A DNA stretch of 64,000 nucleotides from Oasisia sp. SBJ-2009 (lineage: Eukaryota > Annelida > Polychaeta > Sabellida > Siboglinidae): the NCBI GenBank assembly GCA_964017155.1, contig OZ024857.1, positions 32,655,542 to 32,719,541 on the forward strand. The letters run 5' to 3'. Both the position numbers and the translations under genes were made by a program. Of this stretch, positions 1 through 10,350 are shown piece by piece (the stretch's first letter is position 1; every line of letters starts with the position of its first letter). The notes under the pieces were generated by a model. It was given only the letters and a program-made list of their open reading frames with translations, was not told the DNA's origin and did no database searches.

Positions 1-555
1 TTCGGTTGAGTGGGGAGGTTGTGAGAAGTGGGGAGGTTGGGTGGAGTGAGGAGGTTGGGTGGAGTGGGGAATTTGAGTGGAGTGGGGAGGTTGGGTGATT
101 TGGGGAGGTTGGGTGCAGTGGGGAGGTTGGGTGATGTGTGGAGGTTGGGTGAAGTGGGGAGGTTGGGTGAAATGGGGAGGTTGGGTTGAGTGGGAAGGTT
201 GTTTGAAGTGGGGAAGTTGTGTGGAGTGCGGAGGTTGGGTGGAGTGCGGAGGTTGGGTGAAGTGGGGAGGTTGGGTGGAGTGGGGAGGTTGAGTGGAGTG
301 AGGAGGTTGGGTGGAGTGGGGAGTTTGAGTGGAGTGAGGAGGTTGGGTGATTTCGGGAGGTTGGGTGCAGTGCGGAGGTTGGGTGATGTGGAGAGGTTGG
401 GTTGAGTGGGGAGGTTGTATCAAGTGGAGAAGTTGTGTGGAGTGCGGAGGTTTATGTGGAGTGCGGAGGTTGCATGCAGTGCGGAAGTTGGGTGGAGTGC
501 GGAAGTTGGGTGGAGTGCGGAGGTTGGGTGAAGTGGGGAGGTTGGGTGGAGTGGG
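1..555 (+). repeat. Start-like block, member 1 of 5
   Basis: This block, marked by GAATTTGAG, GTGATGTGTGG, GTTGTTTGAAG, GGGAGTTTGAG, GTGATTTCGG and GTTTATG in order, recurs at 15001-15555, 18747-19301, 25212-25766 and 30201-30755. Partial versions lie at about 55920-56180 and 53330-53540. Members differ at few bases, such as GTATCAAG here and at 25628 and 30618 against GTATGAAG at 15418 and 19164. It is the most frequently copied segment of this size in the left half. Confidence 0.85.
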
Positions 556-560
556 GAGGT

Positions 561-640
561 TGTATGAAGTGGAGAAGTTGTGTGGAGTGCGGAGGTTTAT
601 GTGGAGTGCGGAGGTTGCATGGAGTGCGGAAGTTGGGTGG
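561..640 (+). repeat. GTATGAAG / GTTTATG / GTTGCATG composite landmark (first full copy)
   Basis: Four successive monomers carry GTATGAAGTGGAGAAG, then GTTGTGTGG, then a 19-bp unit beginning GTTTATGTGG, then GTTGCATGG. The 19-bp unit shifts the reading register by one base. I find about 23 occurrences of the GTTTATG unit: near 451, 596, 3623, 5225, 10989, 15451, 16694, 19197, 23229, 24473, 25662, 28311, 30651, 30796, 33823, 35425, 41207, 53490, 55713, 56074, 60183 and 62200, plus a GTGTATG variant near 53138. It is a reliable anchor for aligning blocks. Confidence 0.85.
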
Positions 641-1127
641 AGTGCGGAAGTTGGGTGGAGTGCGGAGGTTGGGTGAAGTGGGGAGGTTGGGTGGAGTGGT
701 GAGGTTGGGTGGAGGGCGGAGGTTGGGTGGAGTGGTGTGGTTGGGTGGAGTGGGGAGGTTGGGTGAAGTGGGGAGGTTGGGTGGAGTGAGGAGGTTGGGT
801 GAAGTTGGGAGGTTGGGTGAAGTGGGGAGGTTGGGTGGAGTGGGGAGGTTGGGTGAAGTGGGGAGGTTGGGTGAAGTGGGGAGGTTGCGTGGAGTGGGGA
901 GGTTGGGTGAAGTGGGGACGTTGGGTGGAGTGAGGAGGTTGGGTAGAGTGGGGAGGTTGGGTGAAGTGGGGAAGTTGGGAGGAGTGGGGAGGTTGGGTGA
1001 AGGGCGGAGGTTGGGTGGAGGGCGGAGGTTGGGTGGAGTGGGGAGGTTGCTTGGGGTGGGGAGATTGGGTGGAGTGGGGAGGTTCGGTGAAGTGGGGAGG
1101 TTGGGTGGAGTGGGGAGGTTGGGTGGA

Positions 1128-1315
1128 GTGCGGAAGTTGTGTGGAGTGCGGAGGTTGGGTGGAGTTCGGAGGTTGGATGGAGTGCGGAAGTTGGGTGGAG
1201 TGCGGAAGTTGGGTGTAGTACGGAAGTTGGGTGGAGTGCGGAGGTTGGGTGGAGTGCGGAGGTTGCATGGAGTGCGGAAGTTGGGTGGAGTGCGGAAGTT
1301 GGGTGGAGTGCGAAG
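1128..1315 (+). repeat. Example of a class B (GTGCGG) monomer cluster
   Basis: About ten consecutive monomers here carry GTGCGGA, GTTCGGA or GTACGGA in place of GTGGGGA, with GAAGTTGGG dominant over GAGGTTGGG. Each unit has a single GGG run and one CpG (CGG). Flanking units on both sides are class A. Similar clusters lie at about 1495-1720, 2405-2590, 6105-6325, 7010-7260 and throughout the array, always bounded by class A runs. Confidence 0.85.
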
Positions 1316-2187
1316 GTTGGGTGAAATGGGGAGGTTGGGTGGAGTGGGGAGGTTGGGTGGAGGGGGGAGTTTGGGTGGAGTGGGGAGGATGGGTAGAGGG
1401 GGGAGTTTGGGTGGAGTGGGGAGGTTGGGTGGAGTGGTGTGGTTGGTTGGAGTGCGTAGGTTGGGAGGAGTGGGGAGGTTGGGTGGAGTGCTGATGTTGG
1501 GTGGTGTTCGGAGGTTGGGTGGAGTGCGGAGGTTGGGTGGAGCGCGGAAGTTGCGTGGAGTACGGAATTTGAGTGGTGTGCGGAAGTTGGGTGGAGTGCG
1601 GAAGTTGGGTGGAGTGCGGAAGTTGGGTGGAGTGCGGATGTTGGGTGGAGTGCGGAAGTTGTTTGGAGTGCGGAGATTGGGTGGAATGCGGAGGTTGGAT
1701 GGAGTGCGAAGGTTGGGTGAAGTGGGGAGGTTGGGTGGAGTGGGGAGGTTGGGTGAAGTGGGGAGTTTGGGTGGAGTGAGGAGATTTGGTGAAGTTGGGA
1801 GGTTGGGTGAAGTGGGGAGGTTGGGTGAAGTGGGGAGGTTGGGTGGAGAGGGGAGTTTGGGCGGGGTGGGGAGGTTGGGTGGAGTGGGGAGATTGGGTGG
1901 AGTGGGGAGGTTGGGTGAAGAGGGGAGGTTGGGTGAAGTGGGGAGGTTGGGTGAAGTGGGGAGGTTGCGTGGAGTGCGGAAGTTGTGTGGAGTGCGGAGG
2001 TTGGGTGGAGTGCGGAGGTTCGATGGAGTGCGGAAGTTGGGTGGAGTGCGGAAGTTGGGTGTAGTGCGGAGGTTGGGTTGAGTGCGGAAGTTGGTTCGAG
2101 TGCGGAGGTTGGGTGGCGTGCGGAGGTTGGTTGGAATGCGGAGGCTTGTTGAAGTGGGGAGGTTGGGTGAAGTGTGGAGGTTGGGTT

Positions 2188-2205
2188 GAGTGCGAACTTT
2201 GGGTG
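2188..2205 (+). repeat. GTGCGAACTTTGGG monomer (first of about 33)
   Basis: A monomer carrying GTGCGAACTTT, usually preceded by GTGTGGAGGTTGGGTTGA and followed by GTGCGGACG or GTGCGGAGG, recurs about 33 times. Examples lie near 4372, 11648, 13178, 13482, 14832, 17444, 20163, 29564, 32392, 46424, 50062, 57638, 57730 and 62877. Variants are GAACTTTGGCTGG at 56685 and GAACTTTCGG at 58037. Its spacing tracks the block duplications. Confidence 0.8.
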
Positions 2206-4701
2206 GAGTGCGGACGTTGGGTGGAGTGGGGAGGTTGGGTGAAGTAGGGAGGTTGGGTGAAGTGGGGAGGTTGGGTGGAGTGGGGAGGTTTGGTGGAGTG
2301 GGGAGTTTGGGTGGAGTGGGGAGGTTGGGTGATGTGGGGAGGTTGGGTGAAGTGGGAAGGTTCGGTGAAGTGGGGAGGTTGGGTGGAGTGGGGAGGTTGG
2401 GTGGAGTGCGGAAGTTGTGTGGAGTGCGGAGGTTGGGTGGAGTTCGGAGGTTGGATGGAGTGCGGAAGTTGGGTGGAGTGCGGAAGTTGGGTGTAGTACG
2501 GAAGTTGGGTGGAGTGCGGAGGTTGGGTGGAGTGCGGAGGTTGCATGGAGTGCGGAAGTTGGGTGGAGTGCGGAAGTTGGGTGGAGTGCGAAGGTTGGGT
2601 GAAATGGGGAGGTTGGGTGGAGTGGGGAGGTTGGGTGGAGGGGGGAGTTTGGGTGGAGTGGGGAGGATGGGTAGAGGGGGGAGTTTGGGTGGAGTGGGGA
2701 GGTTGGGTGGAGTGGTGTGGTTGGTTGGAGTGCGTAGGTTGGGAGGAGTGGGGAGGTTGGGTGGAGTGCTGATGTTGGGTGGTGTTCGGAGGTTGGGTGG
2801 AGTGCGGAGGTTGGGTGGAGCGCGGAAGTTGCGTGGAGTACGGAAGTTGAGTGGTGTGCGGAAGTTGGGTGGAGTGCGGAAGTTGGGTGGAGTGCGGAAG
2901 TTGTTTGGAGTGCGGAGATTGGGTGGAATGCGGAGGTTGGATGGAGTGCGAAGGTTGGGTGAAGTGGGGAGGTTGGGTGGAGTGGGGAGGTTGGGTGAAG
3001 TGGGGAGTTTGGGTGGAGTGAGGAGATTTGGTGAAGTTGGGAGGTTGGGTGAAGTGGGGAGGTTGGGTGAAGTGGGGAGGTTGGGTGGAGAGGGGAGTTT
3101 GGGCGGGGTGCGAAGGTTGGGTGAAGTGGGTAGGTTGGGTGGAGTGGGGAGGTTGGGTGAAGTGGGGAGTTTGGGTGGAGTGAGGAGATTTGGTGAAGTT
3201 GGGAGGTTTGGGTGAAGTGGGGAGGTTGGGTGAAGTGGGGAGGTTGGGTGGAGAGGGGAGTTTGGGCGGGGTGGGGAGGTTGGGTGGAGTGGGGAGATTG
3301 GGTGGAGTGGGGAGGTTGGGTGAAGAGGGGAGGTTGGGTGAAGTGGGGAGGTTGGGTGAAGTGGGGAGGTTGCGTGGAATGCGGAAGTTGTGTGGAGTGC
3401 GGAGGTTGGGTGGAGTGCGGAGGATGGGTTGAAGTGGGGAGGTTGGGTGGAGTGCGGAGATTGGGTGAAGTGGGGAGGTTGGGTGGAGTGGGGAGGTTGA
3501 GAGGAGTGAGGAGGTTGGGTGATTTCGGGAGGTTGGGTGCTGTGGGGAGGTTGGGTGACGTGGAGAGGTTGGGTTGAGTGGGGAGGTTGTATGAAGTGGA
3601 GAAGTTGTGTGGAGTGCGGAGGTTTATGTGGAGTGCGGAGGTTGCATGGAGTGCGGAAGTTGGGTGGAGTGCGGAAGTTGGGTGGAGTGCGGAGGTTGGG
3701 TGAAGTGGGGAGGTTGGGTGGAGTGGTGAGGTTGGGTGGAGGGCGGAGGTTGGGTGGAGTGGTGTGGTTGGGTGGAGTGGGGAGGTTGGGTGAAGTGGGG
3801 AGGTTGGGTGGAGTGAGGAGGTTGGGTGAAGTTGGGAGGTTGGGTGAAGTGGGGAGGTTGGGTGGAGTGGGGAGGTTGGGTGAAGTGGGGAGGTTGGGTG
3901 AAGTGGGGAGGTTGCGTGGAGTGGGGAGGTTGGGTGAAGTGGGGACGTTGGGTGGAGTGAGGAGGTTGGGTAGAGTGGGGAGGTTGGGTGAAGTGGGGAG
4001 GTTGGGTGAAGTGGGGAGGTTGGGTGGAGAGGGGAGTTTGGGCGGGGTGGGGAGGTTGGGTGGAGTGGGGAGATTGGGTGGAGTGGGGAGGTTGGGTGAA
4101 GAGGGGAGGTTGGGTGAAGTGGGGAGGTTGGGTGAAGTGGGGAGGTTGCGTGGAGTGCGGAAGTTGTGTGGAGTGCGGAGGTTGGGTGGAGTGCGGAGGT
4201 TCGATGGAGTGCGGAAGTTGGGTGGAGTGCGGAAGTTGGGTGTAGTGCGGAGGTTGGGTTGAGTGCGGAAGTTGGTTCGAGTGCGGAGGTTGGGTGGCGT
4301 GCGGAGGTTGGTTGGAATGCGGAGGCTTGTTGAAGTGCGGAGGTTGGGTGAAGTGTGGAGGTTGGGTTGAGTGCGAACTTTGGGTGGAGTGCGGACGTTG
4401 GGTGAAGTGGGGAGGTTGGGTGAAGTAGGGAGGTTGGGTGAAGTGGGGAGGTTGGGTGGAGTGGGGAGGTTTGGTGGAGTGGGGAGTTTGGGTGGAGTGG
4501 GGAGGTTGGGTGATGTGGGGAGGTTGGGTGAAGTGGGAAGGTTGGGTGGAGTGGGGAGGATGGGTGAAGTGGGGAGGTTGGGTGAAGTGGGGAGGTTGGG
4601 TGGAGAGTGGAGGTTGGGTGGAGTGGGGAGGTTCGGTGGAGTGGGGAGGTTGGGTGCTCTGGGGAGGTAGGGTGAAGTGAGGAGGTTGGGTGGAGTGATG
4701 T

Positions 4702-4718
4702 GGTGGGTGGAGTGGGGA
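4702..4718 (+). repeat. 17-bp monomer after GTGATGTG (register shift)
   Basis: The unit GTGGGTGGAGTGGGGAG is one base short of the 18-bp period and follows a GTGATGTG-ending unit. The same pair recurs near 7521, 13821, 16169, 20943, 22706, 26940, 34902, 37721, 44021, 48588, 58367, 61190 and 63207. Each time it follows a GTGCTCTGG / GAGGTAGGG unit, so it marks one inherited sub-block. Confidence 0.8.
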
Positions 4719-5188
4719 GTTTGAGTGGAGTGGGGAGGTTGGGTGATTTGGGGAGGTTGGGTGGAGTGGGGAGGTTGGGTGATGTGGGGAGGTTGGGTGA
4801 AGTGGGGAGGTTGGGCGAAGTGGGGAGGTTGGGTTGAGTGGGGAGGTTGTATGAAGTGGGGAAGTTGTGTGGAGTGCGGAGGTTGGGTGGAGTACGGAGG
4901 TTGCATGGAGTGCGGAAGTTGGGTGGAGTGCGGAAGTTGGGTGTAGTGCGGAGGTTGGGTGAAATGGGGAGTTTGGGTGGAGTGGGGAGGTTGGGTGGAG
5001 GGGGAGGTTGGGTGGAGTGGGGAGGATGGGTTGAAGTGGGGAGGTTGGGTGGAGTGCGGAGATTGGGTGAAGTGGGGAGGTTGGGTGGAGTGGGGAGGTT
5101 GAGAGGAGTGAGGAGGTTGGGTGATTTCGGGAGGTTGGGTGCTGTGGGGAGGTTGGGTGACGTGGAGAGGTTGGGTTGAGTGCTGAGG

Positions 5189-6265
5189 TTGTATGAAGTG
5201 GAGAAGTTGTGTGGAGTGCGGAGGTTTATGTGGAGTGCGGAGGTTGCATGGAGTGCGGACGTTGGGTGGAGTGCGGAAGTTGGGTGGAGTGCGGAGGTTG
5301 GGTGAAGTGGGGAGGTTGGGTGGAGTGGGGAGGTTGGGTGGAGGGCGGAGGTTGGGTGGAGTGGTGTGGTTGGGTGGAGTGGGGAGGTTGGGTGAAGTGG
5401 GGAGGTTGGGTGGAGTGAGGAGGTTGGGTGAAGTTGGGAGGTTGGGTGAAGTGGGGAGGTTGGGTGGAGTGGGGAGGTTGGGTGAAGTGGGGAGGTTGGG
5501 TGAAGTGGGGAGGTTGCGTGGAGTGGGGAGGTTGGGTGAAGTGGGGACGTTGGGTGGAGTGAGGAGGTTGGGTAGAGTGGGGAGGTTGGGTGAAGTGGGG
5601 AAGTTGGGAGGAGTGGGGAGGTTGGGTGAAGGGCGGAGGTTGGGTGGAGGGCGGAGGTTGGGTGGAGTGGGGAAGTTGCTTGGGGTGGGGAGATTGGGTG
5701 GAGTGGGGAGGTTCGGTGAAGTGGGGAGGTTGGGTGGAGTGGGGAGGTTGGGTGGAGTGCGGAAGTTGTGTGGAGTGCGGAGGTTGGGTGGAGTTCGGAG
5801 GTTGGATGGAGTGCGGAAGTTGGGTGGAGTGCGGAAGTTGGGTGTAGTACGGAAGTTGGGTGGAGTGCGGAGGTTGGGTGGAGTGCGGAGGTTGCATGGA
5901 GTGCGGAAGTTGGGTGGAGTGCGGAAGTTGGGTGGAGTGCGAAGGTTGGGTGAAATGGGGAGATTGGGTGGAGTGGGGAGGTTGGGTGGAGGGGGGAGTT
6001 TGGGTGGAGTGGGGAGGATGGGTGGAGGGGGGAGTTTGGGTGGAGTGGGGAGGTTGGGTGGAGTGGTGTGGTTGGTTGGAGTGCGTAGGTTGGGAGGAGT
6101 GGGGAGGTTGGGTGGAGTGCTGATGTTGGGTGGTGTTCGGAGGTTGGGTGGAGTGCGGAGGTTGGGTGGAGCGCGGAAGTTGCGTGGAGTACGGAAGTTG
6201 AGTGGTGTGCGGAAGTTGGGTGGAGTGCGGAAGTTGGGTGGAGTGCGGAAGTTGGGTGGAGTGCG
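5189..6265 (+). repeat. 1.08-kb block, second copy (partner at 560-1636)
   Basis: This copy matches 560-1636 at offset 4,629. It begins after GTGCTGAGG, where the first copy has GTGGGGAGG. It carries GGACGTTGGG near 5258 where the first copy has GGAAGTTGGG. It leaves the match where the first copy goes on to GTGCGGATG and this copy goes to GTGCGGAGG. The long copy 2 repeats it at about 35389-36465. Confidence 0.8.
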
Positions 6266-7270
6266 GAGGTTGGGTGGAGTGCGGAGGTTGCATGGAGTGC
6301 GGAAGTTGGGTGGAGTGCGGAAGTTGGGTGGAGTGGGGAGGTTGGGTGAAGTAGGGAGGTTGGGTGAAGTGGGGAGGTTGGGTGGGGTGTGGAGGTTGGG
6401 TGGAGTGGGGAGTTTGGGTGATGTGGGGAGGTTGGGTGAAGTGGGGAGGTTGGGTGGAGTGGGGAGGTTGGGTGGAGTGGGGAGGTTGGGTGCTCTGGGG
6501 AGGTTGGGTGAAGTGGGGAGGTTGGGTGGAGTGAGGAGGTTGGGTGGAGTGGGAAATTTTAGTGGAGTGGTGAGGTTGGGTGATTTGGGGAGGTTGGGTG
6601 CAGTGGAGAGGTTGGGTGATGTGGGGAGGTTGGGTGAAGTGGGGAGGTTGGGTGAAATGGGGAGGTTGGGTTGAGTGGGGAGGTGGCATGGAGTGCGGAA
6701 GTTGGGTGGAGTGCGGAGGTTGCATGGAGTGCGGAAATTGGGTGGAGTGCGGAAGTTGGGTGGAGTGCGGAGGTTGGGTGAAGTGGGGAGGTTGTGTGGA
6801 GTGGGGAGGTTGGGTGGAGGGCGGAGGTTGGGTGGAGTGGGGAGGATGGGTTGAAGTGGGGAGGTTGGGTGGAGTGGTGTCGTTGGGTGGAGTGCGTAGG
6901 TTGGGAGGAGTGGGGAGGTTGGGTGGAGTTGGGAGGTTGGATGGCGTGGGGAGGTTCGGTGGAGTGGGGAGGTTGGGTGGAGTACTGAAGTTGGGTGGTG
7001 TTCGGAGGTTGGGTGGAGTGCGGAGGTTGGGTGGAGCGCGGAAGTTGCGTGGAGTACGGAAGTTGGGTGGTGTGCGGAAGTTGGGTGGAGTGCGGAAGTT
7101 GGCTGGAGTGCTGAGTTTGGGTTGAGTGCAGAAGTTGGGTGGAGTGCGGAAGTTGGGTGGAATGCGGAAGTTGGATGGAGTGCGGATGTTGGGTGGAGTG
7201 CGGAAGTTGTTTGGAGTGCGGAGATTGGGTGGAATGCGGAGGTTGGATGGAGTGCGAAGGTTGGGTGAAG
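6180..7270 (+). repeat. 1.1-kb block with a partner at 54560-55650
   Basis: At offset 48,380 this stretch matches 54560-55650, including GAATTTTAG, GTGGTGTCGTTGG, GGATGGCGTGG, GTACTGAAG and GTGCAGAAG in order. It is a third instance of this stretch in the window, the second being in long copy 2 at 36380-37470. It shows that segments of the long copy were also dispersed singly into the right part of the array. Confidence 0.75.
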
Positions 7271-7530
7271 TGGGGAGGTTGGGTGAAGTAGGGAGGTTGG
7301 GTGGAGTGGGGAGGTTTGGTGGAGTGGGGAGTTTGGGTGGAGTGGGGAGGTTGGGTGGAGTGGGGAGGATGGGTGAAGTGGGGAGGTTGGGTGAAGTGGG
7401 GAGGTTGGGTGGAAAGTGGAGGTTGGGTGGAGTGGGGAGGTTCGGTGGAGTGGGGAGGTTGGGTGCTCTGGGGAGGTAGGGTGAAGTGAGGAGGTTGGGT
7501 GGAGTGATGTGGTGGGTGGAGTGGGGAGTT

Positions 7531-8350
7531 TGAGTGGAGTGGGGAGGTTGGGTGATTTGGGGAGGTTGGGTGGAGTGGGGAGGTTGGGTGATGTGGGGAG
7601 GTTGGGTGAAGTGGGGAGGTTGGGCGAAGTGGGGAGGTTGGGTTCAGTGGGGAGGTTGTATGAAGTGGGGAAGTTGTGTGGAGTGCGGAGGTTGGGTGGA
7701 GTGCGGAGGTTGCATGGAGTGCGGAAGTTGGGTGGAGTGCGGAAGTTGGGTGGAGTGCGGAGGTTGGGTGAAATGGGGAGGTTGGGTGGAGTGGGGAGGT
7801 TGGGTGGAGGGGGGAGTTTGGGTGGAGTGGGGAGGATGGGTTGAAGTGGGGAGGTTGGGTGGAGTGGTGTGGTTGGTTGGAGTGCGTAGGTTGGAAGGAG
7901 TGGGGAGGTTGGGTGGAGTGCTGATGTTGGGTGGTGTTCGGAGGTTGGGTGGAGTGCGGAGGTTGGGTGGAGCGCGGAAGTTGCGTGGAGTACGGAAGTT
8001 GAGTGGTGTGCGGAAGTTGGGTGGAGTGCGGAAGTTGGGTGGAGTGCGGAAGTTGGGTGGAGTGCGGAGGTTGGGTGGAGTGCGGAGGTTGCATGGAGTG
8101 CGGAACTTGGGTGGAGTGCGGAAGTTGGGTGGAGTGGGGAGGTTGGGTGAAGTAGGGAGGTTGGGTGAAGTGGGGAGGTTGGGTGGGGTGTGGAGGTTGG
8201 GTGGAGTGGGGAAATTGGGTGATGTGGGGAGGTTGGGTGAAGTGGGGAGGTTGGGTGGAGTGGGGAGGTTGGGTGGAGCGGGGAGGTTGGGTGCTCTGGG
8301 GAGGTTGGGTGAAGTGGGGAGGTTGGGTGCAGTGAGGAGGTTGGGTGGAG
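7531..8350 (+). repeat. 0.82-kb block, first copy (partner at 9531-10350)
   Basis: This block matches 9531-10350 at an offset of exactly 2,000 bp: GGGTTGAAGTGG is at 7839 and 9839, and the GTGCTCTGG unit lies near 8290 and 10290. It runs from GTGATTTGG through GGGCGAAG, GTATGAAG, GTGGAGCGCGG and GTGGGGTGTGG. The copies diverge where this one goes to GGAGTTCGG and the partner goes to GCAGTGGGGAATTTT. Confidence 0.8.
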
Positions 8351-9530
8351 TTCGGAGGTTCGATGGAGTGCGGAAGTTGGGTAGAGTGCGGAAGTTGGGT
8401 GTAGTACGGAAGTTGGGTGGAGTGCGGAGGTTGTGTGCAGTGCGGAGGTTGGGTGGAGTTCGGAGGTTGGATGGAGTGCGGAAGTTGGGTGGAGTGCGGA
8501 AGTTGGGTGTAGGACGGAAGTTGGGTGGAGTGCGGAGGTTGGGTCGAGTGCGGAGGTTGCATGGAGTGCGGAAGTTGGGTGGAGTGCGGAAGTTGGGTGG
8601 AGTGCGGAGGTTGGGTGAAATGGGGAGGTTGGGTGGAGTGGGGAGGTTGGGTGTAGGGGGGAGTTTGGGTGGAGTGGGGAGGATGGGTTGAAGTGGGGAG
8701 GTTGGGTGGAGTGCGTAGGTTGGGAGGAGTGGGGAGGTTGGGTGGAGTGCTGATGTTGGGTGGTGTTCGGAGGTTGGGTGGAGTGCGGAGGTTGGGTGGA
8801 GCGCGGAAGTTGCGTGGAGTACGGAAGTTGAGTGGTGTGCGGAAGTTGGGTGGAGTGCGGAAATTGGGTGGAGTGCGGAAGTTGGGTGGAGTGCGGAGGT
8901 TGGGTGGAGTGCGGAGGTTGCATGGAGTGCGGAAGTTGGGTGGAGTGCGGAAGTTGGGTGGAGTGGGGAGGTTGGGTGAAGTAGGGAGGTTGGGTGGAAT
9001 GCGGAGGTTGGATGGAGTGCGAAGGTTGGGTGAAGTGGGGAGGTTGGGTGAAGTAGGGAGGTTGGGTGAAGTGGGGAAGTTGGGTGGAGTGGGGAGGTTT
9101 CGTGGAGTGGGGAGTTTGGGTGGAATGGGGAGGTTGGGTGGAGTGGGGAGGATGGGTGAAGTGGGGAGGTTGGGTGAAGTGGGGAGGTTGGGTGGAGAGT
9201 GGAGGTTGGGTGGAGTGGGGAGGTTCGGTGGAGTGGGGAGGTTGGGTGATGTGGGGAGGTTGGGTGGAGTGGGGAGGTTTGGTGGAGTGGGGAGGTTGGG
9301 TGCTCTGGGGAGGTTGGGTGAAGTGGGGAGGTTGGGTGGAGTGAGGAGGTTGGGTGGAGTGGGGAATTTTAGTGGAGTGGTGAGGTTGGGTGATTTGGGG
9401 AGGTTGGGTGCAGTGGGGAGGTTGGGTGATGTGGGGAGGTTGGGTGAAGTGGGGAGGTTGGGTGAAATGGGGAGGTTGGGTTGAGAGGGGAGGTTGCATG
9501 AAGTGGGGAGGTTGGGTGGAGTGGGGAGGT

Positions 9531-10350
9531 TGAGTGGAGTGGGGAGGTTGGGTGATTTGGGGAGGTTGGGTGGAGTGGGGAGGTTGGGTGATGTGGGGAG
9601 GTTGGGTTAAGTGGGGAGGTTGGGCGAAGTGGGGAGGTTGGGTTGAGTGGGGAGGTTGTATGAAGTGGGGAAGTTGTGTGGAGTGCGGAGGTTGGGTGGA
9701 GTGCGGAGGTTGCATGGAGTGCGGAAGTTGGGTGGAGTGCGGAAGTTGGGTGCAGTGCGTAGGTTGGGTGAAATGGGGAGGTTGGGTGGAGTGGGGAGGT
9801 TGGGTGGAGGGAGGAGTTTGGGTGGAGTGGGGAGGATGGGTTGAAGTGGGGAGGTTGGGTGGAGTGGTGTGGTTGGTTGGAGTGCGTAGGTTGGGAGGAG
9901 TGGGGAGGTTGGGTGGAGTGCTGATGTTGGGTGGTGTTCGGAGGTTGGGTGGAGTGCGGAGGTTGGGTGGAGCGCGGAAGTTGCGTGGAGTACGGAAGTT
10001 GAGTGGTGTGCGGAAGTTGGGTGGAGTGCGGAAGTTGGGTGGAGTGCGGAAGTTGGGTGGAGTGCGGAGGTTGGGTGGAGTGCGGAGGTTGCATGGAGTG
10101 CGGAAGTTGGGTGGAGTGCGGAAGTTGGGTGGAGTGGGGAGGTTGGGTGAAGTAGGGAGGTTGGGTGAAGTGGGGAGGTTGGGTGGGGTGTGGAGGTTGG
10201 GTGGAGTGGGGAGTTTGGGTGATGCGGGGAGGTTGGGTGAAGTGGGGAGGTTGGGTGGAGTGGGGAGGTTGGGTGGAGTGGGGAGATTGGGTGCTCTGGG
10301 GAGGTTGGGTGAAGTTGGGAGGTTGGGTGGAGTGAGGAGGTTGGGTGCAG
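9531..10350 (+). repeat. 0.82-kb block, second copy (partner at 7531-8350)
   Basis: This is the second copy at offset 2,000. Differences by eye include GGTTAAGTGG near 9606 for GGTGAAGTGG, GCAGTGCGTAGG near 9752 for GGAGTGCGGAGG, and GGAGGGAGGAG for GGAGGGGGGAG. Both copies are carried into the long copy 2 (37731 and 39731), so this duplication also predates the 30.2-kb event. Confidence 0.8.

Larger units (their letters stand above)
560..1636 (+). repeat. 1.08-kb block, first copy (partner at 5189-6265)
   Basis: The stretch starts at the GTATGAAGTGGAGAAG landmark and runs through the GTTTATG, GTTGCATG, GGAGGGCGG, GTAGAGTGG, GCTTGGGGTGG and GTGGAGCGCGG landmarks in order. It recurs at 5189-6265 with an offset of 4,629 bp. 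The offset is not a multiple of 18 (257 monomers plus 3 bp), reflecting unusual-length monomers in between. Small differences exist, such as GGAAGTTGCTTGG in the second copy and GGAGGTTGCTTGG in the first. Confidence 0.8.
1081..3107 (+). repeat. 1,278-bp duplication inside the long copy
   Basis: Positions 1081-1865 reappear at 2359-3107. The offset is 1,278 bp (71 monomers) up to about 1636/2914. It then drops to 1,242 bp because the second copy lacks two class B monomers. Landmarks shared by both are TTCGGTGAAG (1083 and 2361), the GTGTAGTACGG unit, GTAGAGGGGGGAG, TTGGTTGGAGTGCGTAGG and GTGGAGCGCGG. The second copy leaves the match after GTTTGGGCGGGGTG, where it has CGAAGG in place of GGGAGG. 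The same structure is carried in the long copy 2 at about 31281-33307, so it is older than the 30.2-kb duplication. Confidence 0.85.

Noticed and set aside
402..2081. Plus-strand open frames encoding GRLGGV, GWVEWG or SAEVGW repeats (for example 402-2081, 5193-6674, 9534-11069)
   Set aside because: These are the same 18-bp repeat read in three frames. They overlap one another and the minus-strand frames, and they end wherever GGTGAAG, GTTGAG or GTGTAGTG falls in frame.
2188..2205. GTGCGAACTTTGG as a hormone-receptor-like half site
   Set aside because: Only a loose resemblance. The motif tracks block inheritance and has no paired half site at a fixed spacing.
452..9715. Giant minus-strand protein gene (3,087 codons), with similar frames at 15452-22909, 30652-39915 and 54939-63791
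   Set aside because: The peptide is a compositional hexamer repeat that switches among three registers at each odd-length monomer. There is no non-repetitive domain and no start or splice context. All six frames are similarly open.
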